From: Candidatus Siliceabacter maunaloa
GTDB taxonomy: Bacteria > Actinomycetota > Thermoleophilia > Solirubrobacterales > Solirubrobacteraceae
Length of the DNA stretch: 33,487 bases
Direction of reading: 5' to 3'
NCBI GenBank assembly: GCA_024330185.1
Contig: JANDLV010000041.1
Location: 1-33,487 of the forward strand
Of this stretch, positions 16,439-24,040 are shown piece after piece. The notes under the pieces were generated by a model, which saw only the letters and a list, made by a program, of their open reading frames with translations, was not told where the DNA came from and did no database searches. Position 1 is the stretch's first letter, and each line of letters opens with the position of its first letter. The translations under genes and the position numbers were made by a program.

Positions 16439-17638
16439 TTACTCGTCCACGCGCGCGATCGACGCCGCCATGCGATCCTCGATGCGCTTGGCCGATGTGG
16501 TGTTCACGCCGTTGAGCAGGAACGCGAAGGCCACGTCGTCGCCCGCGTCGGTCACGCAGATGCCCGCGAGCGCGCTCACCCCGCGTAGTGTCCCCGTCTT
16601 GGCCGAGCAGCTGCCCTCGGCGGGGGTGTCACGCATGCGCTCGCGCAGGGTGCCCGTGCGCCCGGCGACCGCGAGCGAGGCGCGCAGGTCGGCGGCGATG
16701 CCCGTTTCGACGGCCTTCTCGAACAGGCGCACGACCTGGCGCGGAGTGGTGCGATTGGTGCGCGAGAGGCCGGAGCCGTCGCTGACCTTGAGATCAAGGC
16801 CCAGCTTCCTCATCTGTCCCCGGACCGCCGACTGACCGGCGCGGTGGGTGCCTGACCCCGCGAGCCGGGCTCCCATCGCCTTGAACAGCATCTCGGCGTA
16901 GAAATTGTCCGACGGCCGGTTGGTCACGTGGATGAGCGCCCGCACGGTCGGTGAGGCGATCCGGGCGAGCTCCCGGGCGCCCGCCGGCGCCATGCGCTCG
17001 GTGCCCCCACGCTGCACGTCGACCCCCGCGATGTCCAGCCATGCCGCGAAGCGGTCGGCGGCGTCGGCGGGCGGGGAGAGCCGGTCGTCGAAGCCGCGGC
17101 GGTAGGCCACGGCGCTGAGCACGCCGCCCATGAAGCCGTCGAAGCGCCCGGCGGTGCGCGTGCCGCCGCGGCGATCGTCGAACAGCGACTCGTCGCCGTA
17201 GACACGCCCGGTGACGCTCTTCACCCCCTGCGAGGCGAGGAGCCGCGCGAGGCGCTCGAGGCCGTCGCCGCTCAGGCTCGGGTCGCCGCCGCCCACCAGG
17301 TAGAGATCGCCGCGCAGCACGCCGTCGGGGCCGAGGGCTCCGTCGGTCAGCGCACGCGTGTCCAGCGTGGCGACCGGACCGAGGCGCAGCAGCGCGGTGG
17401 ACGTCGTGAAGAGCTTCTGCACGGAGGCGGGCACCCGCCGCACGTCGGCCCGGCGCTCGTAGAGGGTGGCACCGCTGTCGAGGTCGCGCACGAGCGCACC
17501 CGAGCTGCCGCCGGCCAGGCGCATCTCGCGGCTGAGCTTCGCGCGCAGGTCGTCGACGTCGTAGGCCTGCGCGGCGGTGGCGGGGCCGGCGCCCAGGAGG
17601 GCGGGCCCGAGCACGATGGCGAGAAGGGCTCGGCGCAT
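16439..17638 (-). CDS. dacB: D-alanyl-D-alanine carboxypeptidase/endopeptidase (PBP4, S13 family)
   Basis: This class C penicillin-binding protein trims peptidoglycan cross-links outside the membrane. The 399-aa product has a signal peptide (MRRALLAIVLGPALLGAGPATAAQ) and all three active-site motifs: SVQK at residues 72-75, SDN at 243-245 and KTG at 347-349. The ATG at 17638 is preferred because it begins the signal peptide; a TTG at 17683 would add 15 residues. The gene is divergent from the patatin-like gene and upstream of truA. Its stop lies 18 bp from the repeat array, so the array falls in the dacB 3' region. Confidence 0.93.
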   Translation of the reverse strand: MRRALLAIVLGPALLGAGPATAAQAYDVDDLRAKLSREMRLAGGSSGALVRDLDSGATLYERRADVRRVPASVQKLFTTSTALLRLGPVATLDTRALTDGALGPDGVLRGDLYLVGGGDPSLSGDGLERLARLLASQGVKSVTGRVYGDESLFDDRRGGTRTAGRFDGFMGGVLSAVAYRRGFDDRLSPPADAADRFAAWLDIAGVDVQRGGTERMAPAGARELARIASPTVRALIHVTNRPSDNFYAEMLFKAMGARLAGSGTHRAGQSAVRGQMRKLGLDLKVSDGSGLSRTNRTTPRQVVRLFEKAVETGIAADLRASLAVAGRTGTLRERMRDTPAEGSCSAKTGTLRGVSALAGICVTDAGDDVAFAFLLNGVNTTSAKRIEDRMAASIARVDE

Positions 17639-17702
17639 ACGCGGGTACAGGACACCGCGCCGGATCGAGCGATGCGGCGCCAAACATCAAGCGTCCGTAC
17701 GC

Positions 17703-17757
17703 TGACGTAAGCGCGAGGATGACGATTACGATTGCGTTCTCTCGTAGGATTACGTCA
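17703..17757 (+). promoter_or_regulatory. Inverted repeat TGACGTAA / TTACGTCA and -10 box in the dacB-patatin intergenic region
   Basis: TGACGTAA (17703-17710) and its perfect inverse TTACGTCA (17750-17757) are 39 bp apart. The second half-site overlaps the end of a -10 box TAGGAT (17745-17750) and the first base of the patatin ATG. GATTACG also occurs twice (17724-17730 and 17748-17754). The TAGGAT lies 6 nt before the ATG, indicating a leaderless transcript. An operator for a repressor is plausible but unproven. Confidence 0.4.
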
Positions 17758-18971
17758 TGGGAACGCTGCATCCGCTCGAGGACCGCAGGCGGCGCAGTTC
17801 GCGAACCGCGCTGGTCCTCGGCGGCGGCGGCTTCACGGGCGGGGTGTACGAGATCGGCGCCATGCGTGCGCTGGACCTTCTGGCCGTCAACCGCACGGTC
17901 AACGAGTTCGACGTCTACGTGGGCACGAGCGCGGGCGCCTTCGTCGCCGCGCTGGCCGCCAACGGCGTGACCCCCGAGCAGATGATGCGCGTGGTCGACC
18001 GCCAGGCGGGTGCGCCCTTCCGCGACCTCGCCCTGGGCACGCTGCTGCGCCCCAACATCGGCGCGTGGGTGCGCCGCGGGGCGCTGCTGCCCCTGCGCGC
18101 CGCAGGCGTCGCGCGCGAGCTGGTCGCCGCCCCGGGGCAGGTCTCGGCGCTGGACCTGGTGCTGGGCCTGGCCGACGGGCTGCCCTCCGGCCTGTACTCG
18201 GGCCAGGGCCTTGAGACCTACCTGCGCGACCTGCTCACCGAGCCGGGGCGCAGCGACGACTTCCGCCACGTGCGCCGCACGCTGTATCTCACCGCGACCG
18301 ACCTCGACACCTGTGAGCGCATCGTCTTCGGTGGGGAGGGCTGGACGGACGTGCCCATCTCCCGCGCCGTGCGCGCCTCGACGGCGCTGCCCGTGGTCTA
18401 CGAGGCGGTGCCCGTGCGCGACCGCGAGCTGGTCGACGGCGGCCTGGTGTCCACCACCAACCTCGACGTGGCCGTGGAGGCCGGCGCCCACCTGGTGGTG
18501 GTGATCAATCCCCTGGTGCCCTTCGTCGCCCCGACGGCCGCCGAAGGCGAGCGCCCGCAGCGCATCAGCGATCGCGGGCTGGCCCACATCGCCTACCAGT
18601 CCTTCAAGCTCATGGCCCACCGCCGCCTGCACGAGGTCGCGCGTCAGTGGGAGTCGCGCTACCCGGGCGTGGACATCGTGCTCATCGAGCCCGAGCTCGA
18701 CGACGAGCTCATGTTCCGCACCTCGATCATGAACTTCGCCTCGCGCACCCACGTGGCCCGCCACGGCTTCACCTCGGTCACCCAGCGCCTGGCCGACGAC
18801 TTCGAGGCCTACCGGGTGATCTGCGAGCGCCACGGGCTGGAGATCTCCGCCAGCCGGGTGCGCAGGATCGTCGAGCACGCGGCCGCGCAGGAGCCCGAGC
18901 CCACCCGGGCCTGGCGGCGCATCCTCGAGCAGACCACCGGCGCGCTGTTGCGCCAGTCGGCCGCGGACTGA
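17757..18971 (+). CDS. Patatin-like phospholipase
   Basis: Patatin-family enzymes are Ser-Asp dyad lipid acyl hydrolases. The 404-aa product has the oxyanion-hole loop LGGGGFTGGVYEIG (about 21-34), the nucleophile elbow GTSAG with Ser58, and the catalytic Asp227 in VDGGL. There is no signal peptide, so it is probably cytosolic or membrane-associated. The C-terminal half (about 290-404) is helical and without a recognised domain. The ATG at 17757 follows a -10 box directly. A weak hairpin follows the stop; the next gene is convergent. Confidence 0.9.
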   Translation: MGTLHPLEDRRRRSSRTALVLGGGGFTGGVYEIGAMRALDLLAVNRTVNEFDVYVGTSAGAFVAALAANGVTPEQMMRVVDRQAGAPFRDLALGTLLRPNIGAWVRRGALLPLRAAGVARELVAAPGQVSALDLVLGLADGLPSGLYSGQGLETYLRDLLTEPGRSDDFRHVRRTLYLTATDLDTCERIVFGGEGWTDVPISRAVRASTALPVVYEAVPVRDRELVDGGLVSTTNLDVAVEAGAHLVVVINPLVPFVAPTAAEGERPQRISDRGLAHIAYQSFKLMAHRRLHEVARQWESRYPGVDIVLIEPELDDELMFRTSIMNFASRTHVARHGFTSVTQRLADDFEAYRVICERHGLEISASRVRRIVEHAAAQEPEPTRAWRRILEQTTGALLRQSAAD

Positions 18972-18974
18972 GCT

Positions 18975-18994
18975 CGCGGCCCTACTGGCCCGCG
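18975..18994. terminator. Hairpin between convergent genes
   Basis: CGCGGCC and GGCCCGCG pair with a one-base bulge around a 5-nt loop, just after the patatin stop and between two convergent genes. There is no T-tract. It is a possible bidirectional terminator. Confidence 0.3.
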
Positions 18995-19049
18995 GCTCGG
19001 TCCTCAGGGCTGTGATCGGACGCGGGTTCCCGCGCGCTGTCGGGCAGGC

Positions 19050-19226
19050 CTACACCCGAGCCGTCTGCGGCTGCTCCTCCTCGGCGCGGACGTTGGCGAT
19101 GAACAGGGACTTGTCGATCCGCCCCTGGAAGATCGGCACCCCGAGCTCCATGCACTTGAGGATCACCTCCTGCCGCTCCATGCCTGCCTCGTGCGCGAGC
19201 TCCGTGGGGGTGAGATGGTTGGCCAT
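19050..19226 (-). CDS. Small conserved-looking helical protein (58 aa), unknown function
   Basis: The 58-aa product begins MANHLTPTELAHEAGMERQ and continues with EVILKCMELGVPIFQGRID. The pattern TPTELAHEAGM...EVILKCMELGV resembles a small helix-turn-helix or IF2-N-like module (compare ELAKELGV..KELLEKLKELGI), so nucleic-acid binding is possible, but I cannot assign a family. The ATG at 19226 has a strong GAGGAGG ribosome-binding site upstream, and a TATAAG box lies at 19269-19264 on the minus strand. An in-frame extension to 19292 would run through that site and is rejected. Confidence 0.75.
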   Translation of the reverse strand: MANHLTPTELAHEAGMERQEVILKCMELGVPIFQGRIDKSLFIANVRAEEEQPQTARV

Positions 19227-19263
19227 AGGGGGTGGCCTCCTCTGCGGTAGCGGACGATGCTCA

Positions 19264-19269
19264 CTTATA
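19264..19269 (-). promoter_or_regulatory. Candidate -10 box for the 58-aa protein gene
   Basis: On the minus strand TATAAG, one base from the TATAAT consensus, lies 37 nt before the ATG with GAGGAGG in between. This is the best -10 match in the window and predicts a short leader with a normal ribosome-binding site. Confidence 0.45.
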
Positions 19270-19298
19270 CCCCTCCGCACGGATGGCCTCAAGGGGAG

Positions 19299-20069
19299 TT
19301 AGATCGGGTTGGGGATGTCCACCCACACGTGACGCACGCCGAAGCGCGCCTCGAGCAACTCGCCCAGGCGGCGCACGCCGAAGGTCTCGGTCGCGTAGTG
19401 GCCGGCAGCGAGGAAGTGCACGCCGGCCTCGCGCGCCGTGTGCATCGCCCGCTCGATGGGCTCGCCGGTGAGGAAGGCGTCATGCCCCGCGGCGATGGAG
19501 GCGGGCAGGTAGTCGGCGCCCGCGCCGCTGACGATGCCCAGCGTGCGGATACGCGCCGGCCCGCCGTCGAGGAAGGAAAGCGGCTGCTGCCCGCACAGCG
19601 CCGTCACGCGCTCGGCCAGCTCGCCGGGCTCGATGCCCTTGCCGGGAAGGTGCGCGGCGACGCCGATGGCCTCACCCTCGTGATGTGCGAAGGGCTCCCG
19701 GCGCTGCGCGCCCAGGCCGGCGGCCAGCAGCGCGTTGTTGCCGTGCTCGGGATGGCCGTCGAGCGGCAGGTGGTAGGCCAGCAGGCTGATGTCGCCGGCG
19801 AGGAGCAGCTTCAGGCGTCGCGCCGCGGGCCGGTCGAGCGCCAGCGGCGCGCCGCGCCAGAACAGCCCGTGGTGAACCAGCACCGCGTCGGCCCCCTCCT
19901 CCCGCGCGCGCTCGAACAGCGCGCGCTGGGCGCTCACGCCGGTCACCACCGTGGCGACCTCCTCGCGCCCGGGCACCTGCACGCCGTTGGGCCCGAAGTC
20001 GCGGAACGCGGGCGCGCGCAACAGCTCGTCGAGGTGGGCGGCGATCTCGGTCAGCGTGGCCACGTCCAC
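19299..20069 (-). CDS. Nif3-like dinuclear metal-centre protein
   Basis: The family (Nif3/DUF34, sometimes annotated as GTP cyclohydrolase 1 type 2) forms hexamers with a dimetal site; its physiological role is debated. The 256-aa product carries the metal-ligand blocks VHHGLFW, YHLPLDGHPEHGNN and AAGHYATET, and the RDFGPNGVQVPG start of the family. It is the short single-domain form. The start is GTG at 20069; there is no clear Shine-Dalgarno. It is divergent from the sigma factor gene with 71 bp between. Confidence 0.92.
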   Translation of the reverse strand: MDVATLTEIAAHLDELLRAPAFRDFGPNGVQVPGREEVATVVTGVSAQRALFERAREEGADAVLVHHGLFWRGAPLALDRPAARRLKLLLAGDISLLAYHLPLDGHPEHGNNALLAAGLGAQRREPFAHHEGEAIGVAAHLPGKGIEPGELAERVTALCGQQPLSFLDGGPARIRTLGIVSGAGADYLPASIAAGHDAFLTGEPIERAMHTAREAGVHFLAAGHYATETFGVRRLGELLEARFGVRHVWVDIPNPI

Positions 20070-20108
20070 ATCGTGGCACGAGCGCTTGGAGTCCGGCGCT
20101 CGGCCCGC

Positions 20109-20114
20109 TAGAGT
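20109..20114 (+). promoter_or_regulatory. Candidate -10 box for the sigma factor fusion gene
   Basis: TAGAGT lies 26 nt before the ATG at 20141, with a G-rich stretch (GGGGGCG) between them that could act as the ribosome-binding site. No obvious ECF-type -35 was identified, so autoregulation cannot be inferred. Confidence 0.35.
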
Positions 20115-20140
20115 GACCTGCGTATTGGACGGGGGCGTTC

Positions 20141-22390
20141 ATGCAAGCCCCCGGGGAGAAGGGAACGCCGATCTCAGCTCTGGCAGCACCGCTGGCGCCA
20201 CCGCCCGCCACGCAACGCACGGACGAGGAGTTGGTCGCCTCAGTGCGCCGCGGGGACGACGCGGCCTTCGGGGTGCTCTTCGAGCGCTACCGCCCCCGCC
20301 TGATCGCATTCGCTGCGGGCATGGTCGGCGACCACGGGCGCGCGGAGGACGTCACCCAGGAGGTGTTCATCTCCGCCCTGCGCCGGCTGCGGGCCACCGA
20401 CGCGCCGATCGCCTTCAAGCCGTGGATCTACGAGATCGCGCGCAATGCGTGCATCGACACCTTCCGCCGCTCCCGCCGTACCGACGAGGTGTCGCTGGAC
20501 GTCGAGGAGGGTCCGGTGGCCGGCATCGTCGCGCGCCTGGCCAACACGGCGCCGGGGCCGGTCACCGCGCTGGACGACAAGGAGCGGCTGACCGACCTGC
20601 GCGGCGCCTTCGGCGGCCTGTCGGACGCCGAGCGCGACGCTCTGGTCCTGCGCGAGCTCGAGGGCCGCTCCTACCGGGAGATCGGCGAGCGACTGGAGAT
20701 GGCGCGCCCGGCGGTCGAGTCCACGCTGTTCCGCGCACGGCGCAAGCTGGAGTTCGAGTACGGCGAGCTGCGCAGCGGAGAGCGCTGCCGGCGCGTGCAG
20801 GGCATCGTGGTCGCGATGGTTGCGGCAGGAGGCGAGGCCGGCGACGTGGGCGAGCCGGTCACCCGCGACGCCCGGCGTCTGGCGCGCCACGTGAGCCACT
20901 GCCAGCCCTGCCGCCGTGCGGCGCTGGCCGTCGGCGTGGCCGTCGACCCGGCGGAGGGCCGCCCGCTGCGCTCGCGGGTCGCGGGCCTGCTGCCGCTGCC
21001 CGCCTTCCTGCGCCAGGAGGGCGGAGCCCTGGCCTCACTCGCCGGTCACGCCGAGCCCGCCCTGGCCTGGGCCAAGGCGGTGGCCGCCGCGGCGACGGTC
21101 ACCGCGGTCGGCCTGGGCGCGGGCGTGACGGTCGAGGAGGGCGCCGGCGTGACCCTCGGGGCCGGCGGCGCTCAGCCGCTGGTCGAGACCGTATCCGGGG
21201 AGGGGCCCGGGGAGCCGTGGTGGGCCGGCGACGCGCAGGCCGCGGCGACCGGCGCCCGTGTTTCCGCCATGGCGCCGGCGCAGGGCCGTGAGGGTGCCGC
21301 GCTCGGCGCGGGCCGCGAGCCCGCCGGGCTGCTGACCGGCGGGAAGCTCACCCCGCCGTTGCGGCCGGACTCGGGGGACGACGCGCCCCCCGGCGGCCTC
21401 GCAGGCTCGTTGCTGCCCCGGCTCTTTCCCCAGCATCCCGAAGCACGGCGCGAGCTCGGCCACCCGATGGGCTCCGACCCTGGAGGCGCTCCCGATCCCT
21501 TCGGGGGTAAGTTGCGCGGAGATGCCACCGGCGGCCCGCAGGCTTCGGTCCCCACGGCGTCGCCGACGGCCATCGTGCAAGGTGCCAGCGACACTCTGCA
21601 CGCCAACGCGACGGGTGCGAGCCCCCTCGTCGCCGAGCTGCCGCTGCCGTCTCATGCGCCCCCGCTTGACGCCTCCACCCGGGCTCGCAGCGCGCAGCCG
21701 CTGATCGAGCTCGTGACCGGCGAGGGGCCGGGGGGGCCATGGAGGCCCCGCGGCGCGCAGGCCGCGGCCGCGGCGATCGGCTCCGATGGTGCTGCCATGG
21801 CGCCGCCGCCGCAGGGCCGTGACGGGTCGGGCCGCGACGGCGCCGGGAGGCGCGCTGCGCCCGGCGACCCGGCGCTCCGCGCGGGCCCGGGTGACGCGGG
21901 CACCGCGCCCGCAGCGCCTGGCCCCGGGAATGTCGCCGGCCGCGGTGGTGACGGGGCCGGCCCGCTGACCGGCGAGGGGCTCGCCCCCGCGCCCACCGAC
22001 TCGGGTGGGGCTGCGCCGACCGACTTGGGTGGGGCCGGGCCGACCCGTCTGGGTGGGGCGGCGCCCACCGACGGCATCGAGGACCCGGCGCTCGACGGGG
22101 TTCTCTTTCCGCCTTTCGCTTCGCAGCCCGAGGGCGTGCCTGAGGTGCCGCGCGAGCTCGGCGACGCGACGGGCTCCGACGGCGTCGGCGCCTCCGACCC
22201 TGGCGTAAGGGGTACAGTGACCGGTGGCGACGTGACCGGCGGCCCGCAGCAGGCCTCGGTCCACGCGGCGTCGCCGACGGTCACCGTGGAAAGCGCCAGC
22301 GACACCCAGCAGGCCACCGCGACGGGCGCGGGCGCGCCGGTCGCCGAGCTGCCGTCGTATGCGCCCGCGCCCGACGCCCCCACCTCCTAG
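20141..22390 (+). CDS. ECF sigma factor fused to a zinc-finger anti-sigma-like segment with long repetitive tail
   Basis: The 749-aa product combines normally separate parts. Residues about 31-115 are sigma region 2 (LVASVRRGDDAAFGVLFERY ... AEDVTQEVFISALR); about 150-207 are region 4 (LSDAERDALVLRELEGRSYREIGERL). Cys216 and H250-x3-C254-x2-C257 match the ZAS/zf-HC2 zinc motif of anti-sigma factors. A hydrophobic stretch at about 306-328 is a probable transmembrane helix. Residues about 343-749 are Gly/Ala/Pro-rich low complexity with a large internal duplication and three 8-residue repeats near residue 620. If the helix inserts, the tail would be extracellular and the sigma domain tethered at the membrane. 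The whole is one uninterrupted frame. Related fused sigma factors may exist in this class; function and trigger are unknown. Confidence 0.88.
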   Translation: MQAPGEKGTPISALAAPLAPPPATQRTDEELVASVRRGDDAAFGVLFERYRPRLIAFAAGMVGDHGRAEDVTQEVFISALRRLRATDAPIAFKPWIYEIARNACIDTFRRSRRTDEVSLDVEEGPVAGIVARLANTAPGPVTALDDKERLTDLRGAFGGLSDAERDALVLRELEGRSYREIGERLEMARPAVESTLFRARRKLEFEYGELRSGERCRRVQGIVVAMVAAGGEAGDVGEPVTRDARRLARHVSHCQPCRRAALAVGVAVDPAEGRPLRSRVAGLLPLPAFLRQEGGALASLAGHAEPALAWAKAVAAAATVTAVGLGAGVTVEEGAGVTLGAGGAQPLVETVSGEGPGEPWWAGDAQAAATGARVSAMAPAQGREGAALGAGREPAGLLTGGKLTPPLRPDSGDDAPPGGLAGSLLPRLFPQHPEARRELGHPMGSDPGGAPDPFGGKLRGDATGGPQASVPTASPTAIVQGASDTLHANATGASPLVAELPLPSHAPPLDASTRARSAQPLIELVTGEGPGGPWRPRGAQAAAAAIGSDGAAMAPPPQGRDGSGRDGAGRRAAPGDPALRAGPGDAGTAPAAPGPGNVAGRGGDGAGPLTGEGLAPAPTDSGGAAPTDLGGAGPTRLGGAAPTDGIEDPALDGVLFPPFASQPEGVPEVPRELGDATGSDGVGASDPGVRGTVTGGDVTGGPQQASVHAASPTVTVESASDTQQATATGAGAPVAELPSYAPAPDAPTS
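21169..22387 (+). repeat. Imperfect internal duplication within the sigma-factor tail
   Basis: Copy A (about 21169-21690) and copy B (about 21692-22387) encode the same ordered blocks: AQPLVETVSGEGPG and AQPLIELVTGEGPG; LFPQ..RRELG..GSD and LFPP..PRELG..GSD; GPQASVPTASPT and GPQQASVHAASPT; GASDTLHANATGA and SASDTQQATATGA; VAELPLPSHAP and VAELPSYAP. Copy B is longer through a Gly/Pro insertion. Confidence 0.8.
21998..22069 (+). repeat. Three 24-bp tandem repeats encoding an 8-residue unit
   Basis: Units at 21998-22021, 22022-22045 and 22046-22069 encode DSGGAAPT, DLGGAGPT and RLGGAAPT inside copy B of the sigma-factor tail. Confidence 0.85.
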
Positions 22391-22393
22391 CCG

Positions 22394-22648
22394 GTGGCTG
22401 GCCCGCCGCTTGAGGGCGACGCGCCGCTCGAGCCGTTCACCGACACCAGCCTCTACTCGCTGGGCGCCTACTTCGCCGACCGCCACCCCGAGCTCATCGA
22501 CGACGTGATCGCCCAGGCCCAGACCATCGAGCAGGCAGGCCTCACCCGCTACGCCGAGGCCGAGGACGTCAGCCTGGAGAGCGCCTTCCAGACCCTCATC
22601 ACCGGCCTCGCCGTGCGCTACTACAAGGCGGTCGCGGGCTCGGAGTGA
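22394..22648 (+). CDS. Small hypothetical protein (84 aa) downstream of the sigma factor
   Basis: The 84-aa acidic, probably helical product (SLYSLGAYFADRHPELIDDV ... SAFQTLITGLAVRYYKAVAG) has normal high-GC codon bias with G/C at most third positions and no recognised domain. It starts at GTG 22394, three bases after the sigma factor stop, without a ribosome-binding site, so translational coupling is likely. It may be a partner of the sigma factor or simply a neighbour. tRNA-Pro follows 16 bp after its stop. Confidence 0.65.
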   Translation: MAGPPLEGDAPLEPFTDTSLYSLGAYFADRHPELIDDVIAQAQTIEQAGLTRYAEAEDVSLESAFQTLITGLAVRYYKAVAGSE

Positions 22649-22649
22649 C

Positions 22650-22655
22650 TACGCT
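22650..22655 (+). promoter_or_regulatory. Candidate -10 box for tRNA-Pro
   Basis: TACGCT ends 9 nt before the tRNA 5' end and overlaps the end of the preceding coding region, a suitable position for a tRNA promoter. Confidence 0.35.
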
Positions 22656-22664
22656 CACGTCCTT

Positions 22665-22738
22665 CGGGGCGTGGCGCAGCCTGGTAGCGCGCACCGTTCG
22701 GGTCGGTGAGGTCCCCAGTTCGAATCTGGGCGCCCCGA
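22665..22738 (+). tRNA. tRNA-Pro, anticodon CGG
   Basis: The 74-nt sequence folds into a full cloverleaf: acceptor CGGGGCG/CGCCCCG, D arm GCGC/GCGC with AGCCTGGTA loop, anticodon stem CACCG/CGGTG with loop TTCGGGT (anticodon CGG at 22699-22701, reading CCG), T arm CCCAG/CTGGG with loop TTCGAAT, and discriminator A73. The C1-G72 pair and A73 fit bacterial tRNA-Pro. The 3' CCA is not encoded. The next genes on the 3' side look accessory, so it may serve as an integration site, though no second att copy was found. Confidence 0.97.
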
Positions 22739-23073
22739 TGACATAGATCCGCTCGTACGCCGCCACCACGGCGAGCCCGCGATCGATCACCAGGGGCACC
22801 GGCGCGCGCGAGGACGCGTCGGGCGTCGGCTTGAGCGTTTCGCCCTCCCGATCGCGAGGGGTTCGTCATCGGCCACGGCCGCCATGCCGAGATCCCTGAA
22901 GGGGGCACCCGCGGCGCGCTCCAGTCCAAAGGAGCGGGAGGTCGGCGGCGCAAGCGACCCGGATCATGCCCGATCGTGCACCTGAGGGGGACCGCGGGTC
23001 CTCGGAGACCGAGCATCCTCGAAAGCAGGAGCGCCGTCGCGCTCGTAGCCCTCGTCGCGGTCGACGACTAGAA
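22739..23073. other. Gene-poor stretch between tRNA-Pro and the DNA methyltransferase
   Basis: No intact gene is visible in these 335 bp. On the minus strand, 22742-22840 could encode a short protein-like fragment (ending PVPLVIDRGLAVVAAYERIYVI) reminiscent of a kelch or propeller strand that runs into the tRNA and is cut off; it has no start or domain. A small GC hairpin (GGACC-GCG-GGTCC, 22989-23001) could act as a weak terminator for the methyltransferase. The stretch is best read as decayed or junction sequence. Confidence 0.4.
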
Positions 23074-23958
23074 CTAGAGCAGCGCGCCGACGGCATCCGG
23101 CTCGCCCGTCGCCTCCACGGACCCGATACCCGTGCTGTTGATGTCGGCCAAGCGACGCGTCGCGATCTCGACCGCCTCGGGGCTCTCGTCGATGAGGACG
23201 TAGCCCCGGCCGTTCTTCGCCGCGACCGCGCCCAGTGTGCCGCTGCCTGCGAAGAAGTCGAGGCAGATGTCGCCCGGGCGAGACGAGGCGACGACCATAC
23301 GCCGAACGATCCCTTCGGGCTTCTGGGTGGGGTACCCGGTCTTCTCGCGGCCGTTGGTCGGCACGATCGTGTGCCACCAGACGTCGGTGGGAAGCTTCCC
23401 CAGCGCCACCTTCTCCGGAGTCACCAGACCGGGAGCCATGTACGGCTCACGATCGACCTCGGCGCAGTCGAAGTAGCACCGCTCTAAGTCCTTGGCGTAG
23501 ACGAGGATCGTGTCGTGCTTGGCCGGCCACCGCTTCTTCGAGCGTGCGCCGTAGTCGTAGACCCAGATGATCTCGTTGAGGAAGTTCTCCCGACCAAAGA
23601 CCTCGTCGAGGAGGAGCTTGCAGTAGTGCGCCTCGCGGTAGTCGATGTGGAAGTAGAGCGTTCCGGTTGTCGCGAGGACACGCCGAGCCTCAACCAGGCG
23701 CGGCTCAAGAAAGGCGAGGTAGTCCGCGAATTCATCAACGTAGGACGATTCCGCGAGCAGACGGCTCGCGTAGCGTCGCCCGCCAAATCCGACTCGATCG
23801 CCGGTCTCGTTGGCCTCGGTCCTGAGCGTCTTCCGAGTCTGCTTCTTCCCGGTGTTGAAGGGAGGGTCGATGTAGACCATCTGGAACGCCTCGTCCGAGA
23901 GCGTAAGGAGAACCTGCATGTTGTCGCCGAGGACGATGCGGTTCGCGACGCGTCTCAT
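23074..23958 (-). CDS. Site-specific DNA methyltransferase (N4-cytosine/N6-adenine type, beta class), orphan
   Basis: The 294-aa product transfers a methyl group from SAM to an amino group in DNA. The catalytic motif IV is DPPFN at residues 31-35, and the SAM-binding motif I is DFFAGSGT at 234-241. This order (IV before I) is the beta class seen in many orphan and type II/III enzymes. The target-recognition region lies between. No restriction endonuclease gene is adjacent. Base composition is visibly less GC-rich and third positions more mixed than in the flanking genes, suggesting recent transfer, next to a tRNA. The ATG at 23958 lies 7 nt after a TACCGT box, indicating a leaderless transcript. 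Confidence 0.92.
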   Translation of the reverse strand: MRRVANRIVLGDNMQVLLTLSDEAFQMVYIDPPFNTGKKQTRKTLRTEANETGDRVGFGGRRYASRLLAESSYVDEFADYLAFLEPRLVEARRVLATTGTLYFHIDYREAHYCKLLLDEVFGRENFLNEIIWVYDYGARSKKRWPAKHDTILVYAKDLERCYFDCAEVDREPYMAPGLVTPEKVALGKLPTDVWWHTIVPTNGREKTGYPTQKPEGIVRRMVVASSRPGDICLDFFAGSGTLGAVAAKNGRGYVLIDESPEAVEIATRRLADINSTGIGSVEATGEPDAVGALL

Positions 23959-23965
23959 ACTCTGA

Positions 23966-23971
23966 ACGGTA
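23966..23971 (-). promoter_or_regulatory. Candidate -10 box for the DNA methyltransferase
   Basis: On the minus strand TACCGT is followed by 7 nt and the ATG of the methyltransferase, with no Shine-Dalgarno sequence. Confidence 0.4.
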
Positions 23972-24040
23972 CGGACCGCACCGGCGGACCCTTGTCTCGG
24001 TAGTCCGACCGTTGCGGATACGAGGCCTTGCGCGACAGCA

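Noticed and set aside
16794-18878. Minus-strand open frame of nearly 700 codons opposite the patatin gene and overlapping dacB
   Set aside because: It is out of frame with dacB and antisense to a gene with intact catalytic motifs.
22599-22799. Minus-strand ORF across tRNA-Pro reading GAPRFELGTSPTRTVRATRL
   Set aside because: This is the well-known spurious translation of the antisense strand of a tRNA gene.
23074-23958. A full restriction-modification system
   Set aside because: Only the methyltransferase is present; neither neighbour resembles an endonuclease or specificity subunit.
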